A stretch of DNA of 30,476 nt, taken from positions 72,355-102,830 of the forward strand of contig CAAAJI010000118.1 in assembly GCA_900642245.1 (NCBI GenBank), written 5' to 3'. Positions 10,606 to 21,526 of this stretch are shown here, piece by piece. The position numbers were made by a program, and so were the translations under genes. Origin of the DNA: Fragilaria radians. Lineage: Eukaryota; Bacillariophyta; Fragilariophyceae; Fragilariales; Fragilariaceae. The notes below the pieces were generated by a model. It worked only from the letters and a program-made list of their open reading frames with translations. It ran no database searches and was not told the DNA's origin. Within the stretch, counting starts at the first letter, position 1; each line of letters opens with the position of its first letter.

Positions 10606-11430
10606 TTTTATTAAGAGCTAAACATTTTAGTTATATAAAAGTTCACCAAGCACATGCGATTCATTATTGCCTGAATTTCAGAGACCTTTGATTAGTATCC
10701 TCAAAAATTTGCGAACGCAAAAAACATAATAAATTATCATTGTCATTTGTTTTTTTAGGTTGTGCTAATGTATCTGACATCTTTGTCATCTTTATTTGCA
10801 TGTAGTAGAAACACTGGATGTTTCCAAATGTTGGTACAAAATAACATCGCTTGAATTACTCTCTTCTAACTTTAATTCGGTATGCTTAGTTATAGGCATA
10901 AAGTATTATCTTCTAGGATTGTAGAATATATTTCATTAGCCTCCAAGATTGTACTTTATGGATTATCCTTTGAGATTAATCCTCGTTTTTCTATTACTTA
11001 GAAAAAGGAACCTAGCCTTTAGGATTGACCCATTATTGTAAACTATAGTATTGACTTTCATAAGTATTTCTTGGGCGTTGACTAGTATACGAACTCAATT
11101 TTTGCATTATTAACGTGCTTATTTCTTTTTTGAAAGTTGTTTACACCTCCTTATTTGATCCCAAATGGGCTTAAAGGTGCATTTTGATGTTCAAGCGTTG
11201 TGGTTATGACTTAGCGTTTTCAATGCTTGTCAACGGATATTTCAAGTTAAGGTTGACTTCGTCCCCATTATCAAAGACAAGAATTGTAGTGTTAGTAACG
11301 ACTGCTTTTTGATTGTGTCTGTGACAATTTCAATCAGATGTAAGTATTCGGCAAGGATCTATGCTGGCTAGCTGGGTTATATAAGGCTGTTTTCCTCTGA
11401 CCGACCAACATTTTTAGATGCAGTGTATAT
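10606..11430. other. Segment present in flank copy 1, absent from copy 2
   Basis: The flank copies align up to about 10605/18836 and again from about 11431/18837, so copy 2 lacks about 825 bp. Copy 0 keeps phrases from inside this block (TTATTAGGGGTTAAATCTTT, CTTCTAGGATTGTAGAA), which favours a deletion in copy 2 over an insertion in copy 1. No target-site duplication, terminal repeats or coding frame were found. Confidence 0.6.
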
Positions 11431-13055
11431 CAGCTTTCATGTATATTCATGACTTTGCATTTATACTTTTAGTATATCAAATTAAGGTTTAAACCATTTT
11501 GATGTTCAACATTTTTGGCTCATTTAGAAAAAGTCTAGAGCAATTAGTTGTTTAGAAATTTGTAACTGCCTCAAAAGGCAAGTGATAGGCATTGCCTCAT
11601 AAAAGAAGACAAATTGTTGTATTCTGATATTTAATAGTAACTAAAAATCTGTTAGAGGAAGTGTATTTGTTATCCTTTGAAATTAAAAATGATATGAGTT
11701 TAGATTTGGTCGGTTCTCATGCTTATTGCAGTCGTTGAGCAAGTACCTTAACGCTATACGCTGCCTTGATGAATAAATGCAAGGATTTACGACTCTTTTG
11801 TTATTTTCGTTTAATTGAAAGTAGGAATACCTTTTAAAGAAAGAAACTACTAGTTCACTTGTTTGGCTTTCTTACCTTGGTATCAATTGGCGAGTTGATG
11901 CATGGGCAGTGTTCATTCTTTCATGCTGGTATTCTAGGGCCATTTAGTCCAGGCTATATATGATATGACAATTCGCTGAATGCCATTATCATCTTAATAC
12001 GTATGTAACGAAATTAATGTTGTAATGTCATTCCTATTTGTATAAGAAGACATGTAGTTACATGATATCTTTTCGAGATCATCAAACGACAGCCTGATTG
12101 ACTTATCGTTTATGTATCTATATATGGTAAAACAAGATCCCATGCGAATTAAGGATCGTTTTCAGAAGTATGAAAGCAAGGTATCTTTGCTGATCTTTGC
12201 ACATGTATGTGCTGGATGTTAAGGAAGATTTAGTTGCAGGTGCTAAAAGCTTGATCATTTATTTTGATGAGGTTTGGCCTCATGAAACATTTGATGTTTG
12301 GAGGCCAAATGTATAAACTTCTTTAATTTTTTATGACTGAGGTACCTTCAGTATTGCCTACGTATTGTTGTGTATGCTGTAACAAAGATGACAATGGCCC
12401 CAATATAGCTACGTTAAATGTGTAGTGAATGAAATTCACTGATCAATTCTGTACCTAGTCGGAAAGATGAAAAAAGGTTTGGTGGAAGCAGCATACTGCT
12501 CTTGATGCAGTGACATTCTTGTTGATATAATGTGAACGAAGTTCAATCTTGAGGGAATGAAATCACTTGTATCTATAGTGAAGTGAAATTCACTAGTGAT
12601 GATGCATTTTCAAGTGTACTTGAAGGCATTTATGACCACGATTTCTTCCTTTTAGTGAAATTAAAAGATGAATTCCCTACTTTATTTGGACGCATTTTGA
12701 ATGTACTTCTGGTAGTAAACAAATGTTGCTATTTCCATGACATTAATGATATAATTAATGTTGATGAATATAATTCACTAAGTATTTAGAAAATATATAG
12801 TGAAGATAATTCACTTTAATAATAATGATATTTTACCTTTTTGGTCAAGTGTATGGTAGTAAACCATAGCTATAATTGCCATACCATTTGTTGTTCTCAT
12901 ACAGGGAAAAAGTTCCCCAAGCAAGGTTTTTGGAGTTATTTCTAAACTAATAATTGAAGTTTTACTCATTCTATATCATTTACATGACTTTGTGCTGCCG
13001 CAGTGGAATATATGTCAGCTGCTGACATTTCCATATACTTCGAAGGCCATAACGT
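11431..13055 (+). repeat. Repeated 3' flank, copy 1, distal part
   Basis: Aligns with about 18837-20425; for example GAGTTTAGATTTGGTCGG at 11696 and 19098. Homology ends near TTCGAAGGCCATAAC. The block has no supported gene. It includes the cluster of AGTGAA...TTCACT palindromes described separately. The frame at 12583-12789 is broken in the second copy and is not credited. Confidence 0.8.
12424..12815. repeat. Cluster of AGTGAA...TTCACT palindromes
   Basis: Perfect inverted pairs occur at 12424-12440, 12577-12594 and 12799-12815. Degenerate forms lie at about 12532-12550, 12555-12567 and 12765-12779. The unit reads roughly TATAGTGAATGAAATTCACT. The second flank copy has counterparts at 19806-19822, 19912-19928 and 20168-20183. 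The spacing is irregular, about 20-200 bp. Confidence 0.65.
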
Positions 13056-14270
13056 TAGGTTCATATGGCCATGACATTGATTTAGTTAGAGGAGAGGGGG
13101 AAATTTCCCAACTTCTAGCATTTTTAGTGTTTGGTAATCCAGTGTGAACAAAACTTGGTATGGTAGCGGCAAGTTAATGGTGATCCTGAACTCTGTTATT
13201 TGCGAGGAAATCAAGTTTACAATATATACCATGGTGAAGGACTACGACGGGTGGTACAAATATGTTGTCATATCGGACCAAAGAATCTGAAGAAGCTTAG
13301 TATTGTACCAACCGTTTTCATGCTAATACAAATGTCTTTTATGCTGAACAGTCATGTCTAATTTGTGGTCTCAAACAAGAAACAAGCAAATCGATTGGTG
13401 AACACTTTTCCTTGTTACAAAATCCTGAAGACTGTCGTCATGTGTGATTTTAGTGGATCCAAGAACAGTCCTTGTTGTGGCAGGGTTATCATGTTTTATT
13501 CAACAACAACGGTCCAGGTTCAAAAATTACTACCACCGAATCCGTGAGTGATATTTTTTCAAAACCTTTACCAAACCTTTGTCATGCAACCTTACGTGTC
13601 TCCATGGATTAAGGTAGCTTTGAACGGAGGCATAGAGTGTTGATAGAGATGTGGGTATGAACAACCCAGGAACCAAACAGACATGGACCGAAACCATCGG
13701 AAAGTGATTAACCTCAACCTCTTCTATACCAATATGGATGGAAGTTTCAATTGCGTTGTCATTGTAGCGGAGACTGGCATCATTGCAACGCTGGAAGGGA
13801 CATCAATGGCCAAATTTGGTCTCATCCTACTTTTGCCAATCTTTACTCAATTGGTACCTTGAGGGTCAATAAGTTTTACACCCCTATCTGCCTTTTCCAT
13901 AAGGGCTTGTTATCTCCATACTTGTCATGATTCATTGTGGTGATAATATGTACATTTTGACTTTTATCAACCACTGTGCAGAACTGCAAATTAAAGAAGC
14001 GAAGCAAAGCAAAACATGAGACAATCTAGTATACATATCTCACCCTGAATAACTGTTATTCATTGAGTTTCGATGGATTGCATTGTTGCAGCTGCAAATC
14101 ATCAGTTGGAGATTGAGATTTATTTTCACCAAGATCATGACCAACAGTCCTAATGTAGTTATTTGGTATGATTTGAATTTAGCAAATCAGTATCCTAACC
14201 TAGAGATACATTGCATACCCAACGTGCATAGCCTTTCAAAACACACAAAAAGTGGCAATTAAAGCGTCAA
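13056..14270. other. Unique block without a supported gene
   Basis: This block lies between the end of the repeated flank and the zinc-finger relic of unit 2. It has somewhat higher GC and several medium-length open frames in different phases: 13365-13547, and a 59-codon ATG frame at 13683-13862. That pattern suggests a decayed coding element. I could not assign any frame to a family, and none is extended by plausible splice sites. Confidence 0.4.
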
Positions 14271-14272
14271 AA

Positions 14273-14384
14273 TGGAAAAAGAAAAGCTCAGAAATTGTGC
14301 ATTTTCAATGTAATTATTGTAATCAGTGTTTTTGAAGGTCCTTCAAGCAGTTCTATCTTGAAGCACCTCCAGTTAAAGCATCCT
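14273..14384 (+). pseudogene. BED/C2H2 zinc-finger fragment, frameshifted, inverted copy
   Basis: Translation from 14273 gives WKKKSSEIVHF then CNYCNQCF. An extra T in the T-run near 14330 shifts the frame, after which SSSSILKHLQLKH follows. The paired cysteines are at 14309 and 14318, the paired histidines at 14364 and 14379. The surrounding 14273-14490 is the reverse complement of about 4150-4400. The copy is broken and probably a transposase relic. Confidence 0.5.
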
Positions 14385-14514
14385 AAAAATGTTCTGAATT
14401 ACAAATCCTTGTGAACAATTTCTTTGAAAAAAAACGAGATCAAACCTTTTGATGCTGATGCCCTTATGGCAAAACTGTTAACTTGGATAGTTAAGATAAA
14501 CCAGCTTTTTGTTA

Positions 14515-14575
14515 CTGTAGTTGATGTTGTAGTTTACTGCCCTGTAAAGGAAGGTCTTAATTGACAAACTATGTG
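14515..14575. repeat. Short inverted repeat with 20430-20487
   Basis: GTTTACTGCCCTGTAAAGGA and its surroundings are found as the reverse complement at about 20430-20487, exactly where the second flank copy stops matching the first. It links the zinc-finger relic to the end of the repeated flank and may be part of the same element. Confidence 0.6.
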
Positions 14576-15064
14576 GCACTTTTGGTATAATTTATGGTCT
14601 TGGAATAGGGTTTTAGGTAAAGGAAAGAAAAGAAAAAATTACTCTACTTTACTCAACTCATCACCATCAAATTACCAGTAATTTTAATTTTAAGTGCAGC
14701 CCTCATTGAATCAGTTAGGTTGCTCAGAAATTATGGAACCAAATCCATTAACGCGACAACTACATATACGACAGCACTATTCCATTTATGGAAATTCCTA
14801 GGTGATTAATATTAAAAAATCGCATTCCAATTCTTCGATACCCTAGATACGCGACATGTTCACACACGAATGCTTGTTTCACATTAATCCCCATCAATTC
14901 GACGCAACCTTGATGTCACTTTATTTCGACTTCATTCTCGTGTAGGGAAGAAATCCAAAAAGATCAATCAAATTGCCTCTGAGCAATCATTGCATTTTTC
15001 AGATACATTAGTGTTGAGCAATCTCTACTTAACACAACATAACTGATTCAAAACTTGCTTCATC

Positions 15065-15862
15065 ATGTCTAAATTCACTCACATGCTCTCCATAAAAGCT
15101 CAAGATAATCTTGTGGATAATTTTATTTTGATGAAAGATGGGAGAGAAATCCTTCATGATGAACTCTCATCTCCAGTGTTTTTCAACCTTGCCGAGATGG
15201 ATGCACGTTTACCAACTTTCTCACGACGAGGTATGTACATCATAGTCTGATAATATGTCGCCTGTATCAAATGGGCTCAATTAATTTCTTCATATTCATC
15301 GCAGAACTTCAATTTGGGTCAGTCCTTGGCTTGGGTGAGTCGGGTGTCGTTCGTGAAGTCAAAAGAATTTTCCTCGTTGATGAAACACATTCAAGTGATA
15401 CTACAAATTCCATTGGATTATTGCAAAATAGCTCTCAAGTGAGAAACGAGTTCGACAAAGACAGCGATATTGAGAATCTTAGTTATCACTTTTCTTTGCG
15501 AAATGGTCTAGCTGCATTATGCAAAAGAAATGGAGTAACACATTATGCTGTCAAGAATATTAACGTAGAAGATGCTTCTATAGAACAGCAGGCAAGGGCA
15601 CGCATCGATCTCGCTATAGAAGTGAGTTACCTCAAGGTCTTCTCACACCCTCACATTGTAAGAATTCGAGGAAGCCTTAACACAAGCGATCTTCTTCATT
15701 CAAACTTTTTCTTCCTCATGGAAAAACTGAATGGGACTCTATCCGACATCATATGCGAATGGGATCAGACAATCAAGACAAAAATGATTGACCTCATGTC
15801 ATTTGTTCCAATATGCTTCAGAAGTGGTAAACGTTCTAGCCGGAATCGAGAGTTCTTGAAAG
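15065..15862 (+). CDS. TKL-like protein kinase, copy 2, truncated by an assembly gap
   Basis: Exon 1 is 15065-15230 and exon 2 runs from 15305 into the Ns at 15863; the intron is 74 bp. The codon at the junction gives Glu, joining TFSRR to ELQFG as in copy 1. About 240 residues are visible: start MSKF, glycine loop GLGESGVV, an Asn/Ser/Asp-rich insert, YAVK, helix-C Glu in AIEVSYLK, and the hinge FFFLMEKL. This copy keeps the GAAGAT that is shortened in copy 1, so the frame is open through helix C. The catalytic loop, DFG and C-lobe are missing from the assembly, not shown to be deleted. Whether this copy is active is unknown. Confidence 0.8.
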
Positions 15863-15882
15863 NNNNNNNNNNNNNNNNNNNN
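15863..15882. other. Assembly gap (20 N)
   Basis: Alignment to unit 1 places the left edge at about 5667 and the right edge at about 7656. The Ns therefore stand for about 2 kb: the kinase 3' half, the intergenic region and the first about 90 residues of the ATP-grasp protein. A fixed-length run of 20 Ns is a scaffold placeholder, not a measured length. Confidence 0.9.
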
Positions 15883-17161
15883 AGTTCGAGTTTTGAGCCC
15901 ATATATGGCAGAGGGCTTGCAACAACAAGTCCATCAGGAAGACACGAATGAGTCATACTATCAGTGGACAGCACCACTGGACCTTGAGGAATTGAAGGAT
16001 TGGTGGAAAGCCATTCCATTTACTCTGGAGGCTGTTATTTGTGAATCAGACAGTGGTTTGGAATATGCTGAGCAATTGGCATGTGCTCTTCAAAATAACT
16101 TTGTACCAAAATTAAAGCACAATGGATATCTTCCTGCTCGACGGGACAAGTATGCCATGAACGAGATTTGTAGACAACACGGTATTCCTACGGTTCGACA
16201 AGTATTGTGTCATAATGAGGAGGAAGCTCAACAATTGTCACAAGAAGTGTTTGGGATGTCATCTCCAACCTCTCCCATATTCCAAAAAGTAATTGTGAAG
16301 CCTTGTCGAGGTGTTGCAAGTGATCGAGTAAAACTTTGCCATACTCTAGAAGATGTCGCATCTGCCACAAGGCAGATTGTAAATACGACTGAATTTGGCA
16401 CCTACCATAAGGTATGCGATGCCGCCCTGATGCAAGATTATGTCGATGGGATTGAATATGCCGTAGATGTCGTATCCTCACAAGGACAACATAAGACTAC
16501 AGCCCTTTGGATATACGAAAAGACATCCACCGATAGCGATGGCCAATCTAACCCTTTTGCGTACCTATGCGGTAAATTAGTTTCCTCGGATGATCCCGCG
16601 CATCCTCACGCAGCAGCTGTCATGGAATACGTCGATGCATGCTTGACAGCGTTGAATGTACAATGGGGAATGTCACATACAGAAGTGAAAGTCAGTTCAG
16701 ACGGTAATATACGTCTTATGGAGGTGAATGTGCGACAGCAGAATGATCACTTTGCACCGATTTGTAGCATGTGCATTGGATACAATGCCCTGGATGTTTG
16801 TCTTGCAGCATATTTGATCGATGATGATGGCAACAATAACATAAGCCCATCAGATACTAATTTGTTTCACCAAACTCCAAGGCGACCAATACTTCTGCGC
16901 CAGGGAATGATTGTCAATTTAGCTTGCTTTGTGGAGGGTGAAATAGCTATTATACATCATTTGGACGATTTTACCTCATTAGATTCCTTTGTAGCTATGG
17001 AACTCTTTCCTGGCTTTGAAATCGGTAACACAGTACAACGAACGCAAGACATTCGATCAGATTGTGGTTGGGTTCATCTCATCAACGACGATGATGAAAG
17101 TCTTATGAGAGACTATGCATCGATTTGTAGACGTATGCCGACATTGTTTGAGATTCGCTAA
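15883..17161 (+). CDS. ATP-grasp ligase (L-amino-acid ligase-like), copy 2, 5' part lost in gap
   Basis: In frame from 15884, it encodes about 425 residues up to the same stop as copy 1. I count about ten residue differences from copy 1 over this length, for example R/Q and A/T near the start, H/Y after RRDK, Y/C, V/I, N/I and C/S. All ATP-grasp motifs are kept: VIVKPCRGVASDRV, QDYVDGIEYAVD, HTEVKV and MEVNVR. There is no frameshift or stop. The presequence and real start lie in the gap. The kinase-to-ATP-grasp order matches unit 1. Confidence 0.85.
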
Positions 17162-17220
17162 ACAATGAGGAAGTCATCTGATGCATGCCCATTATTGTTG
17201 TATCTTCTGTTGACTTTGAA

Positions 17221-18836
17221 TACACGATTCAACGTCCCCAAATTCAAAGGATATGATTGTTTGACATGCTTCAATTGGAATATCGAATTTCAATCAAAAG
17301 TACACTTTCCGATTCCAAACATTCATTTTGGAATCATTTTGTATTCGTAGCGTAAATACAAAAAAGTAAATCGATTGAATAACATTAACTATTGCGTCAT
17401 TATATTTGGATGCCTCCATTCAAAACAAATTCAAAGGAAGGTCCTGCTGGGCAACTGAAATTGAAAGTGTATTCATCTGATAAAGTAAGCGATTACAACT
17501 TAAAAACTGTAATGTTTCTTTTCTGTTCGACGAAAAATAAGGGGAAAGGATTTAAAAAATAAAAATAAAACGTACGAAGGTAGTTATTTGAATCTTGTGA
17601 AATTGTACGTGCTTATCACTGCTCTGGAAGCGAGAGGTAGTGACAGAAATACTAAGATTTATGTCGTGATGCATGGTCTCTGTATACAGTCATGTGGTCA
17701 AACTATTCATCAAGTTATAAACAAAGAATTTGTTGCTCCAGGAAAAGGGTCCAGCATGACAGACATTATCAGTAACAGGAATTCAGATCTTTTAATGATA
17801 TTTTTTCAAATGCTGGTGCTTCTGCTTTGTGAAGATTGCCACAAGGAAGAACACTTTCTCTTCATTGTAAGCCTCAAAAACATTTAGGGAAAATCCTATT
17901 GAAGCTAACAATGATGCAAATCAAATCTTGTTTCAACGCAATGGCAAAAGTAGCTTGATCATCAGGAACACTATTAAAGTATTACCTGCTACTGGTTCCA
18001 GGAGAAACATTGAACCAGAGCAATATGCTTCAGTGAATGAGCAGGAACAGTTTTAGAGCTTTGAATGCCACGTTTTCCCCAAGCAGCATTGTTCTGGAGC
18101 AATATGCACCATATAAATTAATGAATTCAAAACGAGTACTAATGCTACTTGGAGTCCTTGGGGTGATTGTTGAATGACAAACAAGCTAGGCTTAGACCTT
18201 TACACTCCTGGCATTCAATACAGAGAGAAAAATCATTTGGAATGGTTTATGTGTTAGAATCAACTTTGTAATTGATTTATCACTCTAAATGCATTTTTAA
18301 CTCACATGCGGAAAATGGAGATCATCCACATAAATAGGTTACGTTTGCTTAATCAAAGTAAAGAAACTTCAATCGAGTTTTTGCACAATATTCTAGCTCA
18401 ACGATTACATTAGGTGCTGAATCTAAGCTTGCAAGCGTAGATGTTGGCGTATGAACGTGTAAATCCATCGATTCATAGGTTCAATAGTTAACATATCTAA
18501 AATGGAAAACTTATTTGTTGGAACATCCATATAGTGTGATGTTATCATTTGCACTGGATACGTGCAATCGTTCAAAATTTGAAACTCATTGAACAGCATC
18601 ATTGAAAAGCATCATTGAACCAAAATTGTAAGATTACTGTACATTAGGCACTTGCGAGAGAAGGTAGCTTCTTGTATACGTGAGAATTGAGATAGAAAAA
18701 ATATGTTAATCTTAAGGAAATAATGAAAACTGGAGTCTTGGCTGACTAATTTTTCATTACGATAAAATTTATTTAGATCAGTCTGTTATTTATTATCTCC
18801 CGGCTATGCCGGCACATCAAATATCTTTTGACTGAG
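17221..18836 (+). repeat. Repeated 3' flank, copy 2, proximal part
   Basis: High-identity counterpart of 8995-10605, beginning about 60 bp after the ATP-grasp stop. It includes the open frame at 17588-17887, the CTGGTTC/GAACCAG inverted repeat at about 17990-18018 and the CCGGC hairpin at 18800-18812. Confidence 0.85.
17588..17887 (+). pseudogene. Conserved open frame in the repeated flank, likely exon relic
   Basis: An open frame of 99 codons starting at a TTG; the first ATG in frame is within VVMHGLC. It has a hydrophobic stretch (LLMIFFQMLVLLLC) followed by EDCHKEEHF. The same frame in flank copy 1 is broken by TAG and a one-base insertion in an A-run, and in copy 0 by several indels. Decay in two of three copies suggests a former exon, or chance openness. 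I do not recognise a family. Confidence 0.3.
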
Positions 18837-20425
18837 CTTTCGTGTATGTTAATGACTTTGCCTTTGCATTTTTACTAAAACAAATGAGGTTTTGTACCAT
18901 TTTGATTTTCAAAATTTTTGGTTTACATTTAGAATAAGTCTAGGGCAATTGGTTGTTTAGCAATTTGTAACTGCCTGAAAGTGCAAGTGATAGGTATTGC
19001 CTCACAAAAGAAGATAAATTGTTGTGTGTTGATAGTTAATAACAACTAGCAATCCGTTACAGGAAGTGTATTTGTTATCCTTTGAAATTAAAAATGATAT
19101 GAGTTTAGATTTGGTCGGTTCTCATGCTTATTGCAGTCGTTGAGCAAGTACCTTAACGCTATACGCTGCCTTGATGAATAAATGCAAGGATTTACGACTC
19201 TTTTGTTATTTTCGTTTAATTGAAAGTAGGAATACCTTTTAAAGAAAGAAACTACTAGTTCACTTGTTTGGCTTTCTTACCTTGGTATCAATTGGCATGT
19301 TGATGCATGGGCAGTGTTCATTCTTTCATGCTGGTATTCTAGGGCCATTTAGTCCAGGCTATGTATGATGTGACAATTGGCTGAATGCCATTATCATCTT
19401 AACAAGTTTGTAACGAAATAAAAGTTGTAATGTCATTCCTATTTGTGTATGAAGACATGTAGTTACATGATATCTTTTCGACATCATCAAACGACAGCCT
19501 GATTGACTTATCGTTTATGTATCCATATATGTTTAAACAAGATCCCATGCGAATTAAGGATCGTTTTCAGAAGTAAGCACGCAAGGTATCTTTTTCTTTC
19601 TTTGTTTCGTTAATAAAAATCTTTGCCAATCTTTGCACATACATGTGCTGGATATAAAGTAAGATTTAGCTGCATGTGCTAAAAAGCCTCACGAAACATT
19701 TGATGTTTGGAGGCCAAATGAATACAACTTTTAATTTTGTATGGCTGAGGTACCTTCATTGTACCAAAAATGACAATGGCCATGATATTGCTATGTTACC
19801 TTCATAGTGAATGATATTCACTGATCAATTCTGTACCTAGTCGGTAAGATAAAAAAAGGTTTGCTGGAAGCAGCATAATGCTCCTGATGTAGTGACATTC
19901 TTGTTATATATAGTGGATGAAGTTCACTGGTTCTTAATCTATAGTAAATGAAATCACTGGTATCCATAGTGAAGTGGCGATGATGCATTTTAAGTGTACT
20001 ATAAATGGATTTCATCCTTTCAGTGAAATTAAAAGATTGATTCCCTACTTTAAATGGACGCATTTTGAATGTACTTCTGGCAGTAAACAAATGTTGCTAT
20101 TTCCATGACATTAATGATAAAATTGATATTGATGAATATAATTCATTAAGCAATTAAAATTACTATGGTGAAGATAATTCACTTGAAAATTTGTCTAATT
20201 GATTTTTTACCTATTTGGTAAAGTGTATGTCCGTTAACCATAGCTACAATTGCCACACCATTTGCTGCTCTCCTACAGGGGAAAAGTTCCCCAAGCAAGG
20301 TTTTTGGAGCTATTTCTAAACTAATAATAGAAGTTTTACTCATGCAATATCATTCATTTGAGTTTGTGCTGCTGCAGTGAATCCAACTGCTGACATTTTC
20401 ATATGCCTCAAAGGCCATAGCCCAT
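18837..20425 (+). repeat. Repeated 3' flank, copy 2, distal part
   Basis: Counterpart of 11431-13055, with more small deletions near its end. Homology stops just after CTCAAAGGCCATAG. No gene is supported: the minus-strand frame at 19818-20090 has no counterpart in copy 1. Confidence 0.75.
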
Positions 20426-20489
20426 TTTTTTTAATATTAAGACATTCCTTTACAGGGCAGTAAAACCACAACATCAACTGTGGCTGTAA

Positions 20490-21385
20490 TGTCAACATTT
20501 CCTTTATTCTTTACGTATTATTAGCAGGAAGATACCTCAATAAATAGGGAGGACAATTTCTTGTTATTCGACGAGTGCACTTGCAATCCATTGAAAAAAT
20601 ATGTTTCAATCCAATAACTAGTCTTTTGTTTCCAACCCCTAACTCCTTTGATTGGATGCTTCTTGTAAAAAAATCTTTAGGGATTGCATACAAATAGGGA
20701 TACTGAATTATTCATCACCAGATCTGATATGAATGAGCGTAATGTTATGGATCACCAATATTTCCTATATTCAAGTATTTCACTGCCTTAGTTGTAGTTA
20801 TGAAATTAAAACCATTCAATGATTTCACAAAGACTTGAGAACCATGATAGATTTTTATCTTTAGGGAAATCTTACCTTAGTAGTTTACAATCTTAGTGTG
20901 AAAGAGTTCTCCAACATGCGCGAAACAATAATGCCTTACTGCCTCCTAAAATATCAGAATCCAACTCTTGGATCAGGAACTCACAAAATCAATTGTTATT
21001 TGTTTGTTTTAATGAAATTACAAATTTTGGAACCGCGATTGCTCAAAATGGATGTCAGGCAAATCATTTCGCGAAAAGTGGAGGGTCATTTTAGGAAAGT
21101 GAGTACCTAATTCACACAAATTGAAGATGAGCTTGTTTATGAAGATTACAACTCTGAATCGGTATTCAAGACGTTCAAATCAGGATGCTGTGATTGTTCC
21201 CTTCTCATATTGGGAGCTGACCGAGTTATATTAAATTTTTCAAAGATGCAATGTTGGAACCAAACATCATAAGTAATTCTATAAATCTAAGCAGGCAATT
21301 AGAATAATTATAAAAATATATCATTCCATGTTGAACTCTCAATTTTGCTTTGAACTTAACTATATGTAACGACCAAACTTCGTAG
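20490..21385. other. Gene-free stretch before kinase 3
   Basis: No convincing gene. Frames at 20511-20693 (-) and 20898-21110 (+) are short, have no recognisable motif and no counterpart upstream of kinases 1 and 2. The upstream sequence of kinase 3 is not alignable by eye with the conserved 5' region of units 1 and 2. Confidence 0.4.
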
Positions 21386-21526
21386 TTATATTCTCACATA
21401 AGTAAATCTCACAAGGATTGTATTTTGAATTTCGAACGAAAGATACGTACATCTGTGTCGCGCTCTGACCTGAATACGTTTCAGCACAACAGGTTCAAAC
21501 GTTACTTTCAGGAAAGCCTCAGTCAG

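Noticed and set aside
12583..12789. A 68-codon frame in the palindrome cluster
   Set aside because: The second flank copy has frame-breaking deletions at about 19985-20040, and the frame is built partly from the palindromic repeats.
15271..15951. A 226-codon open frame joining kinase sequence through the Ns to other sequence
   Set aside because: It reads intron sequence at its start and crosses 20 unknown bases. The part after the gap is out of frame with the ATP-grasp gene. It is an artefact of the gap.
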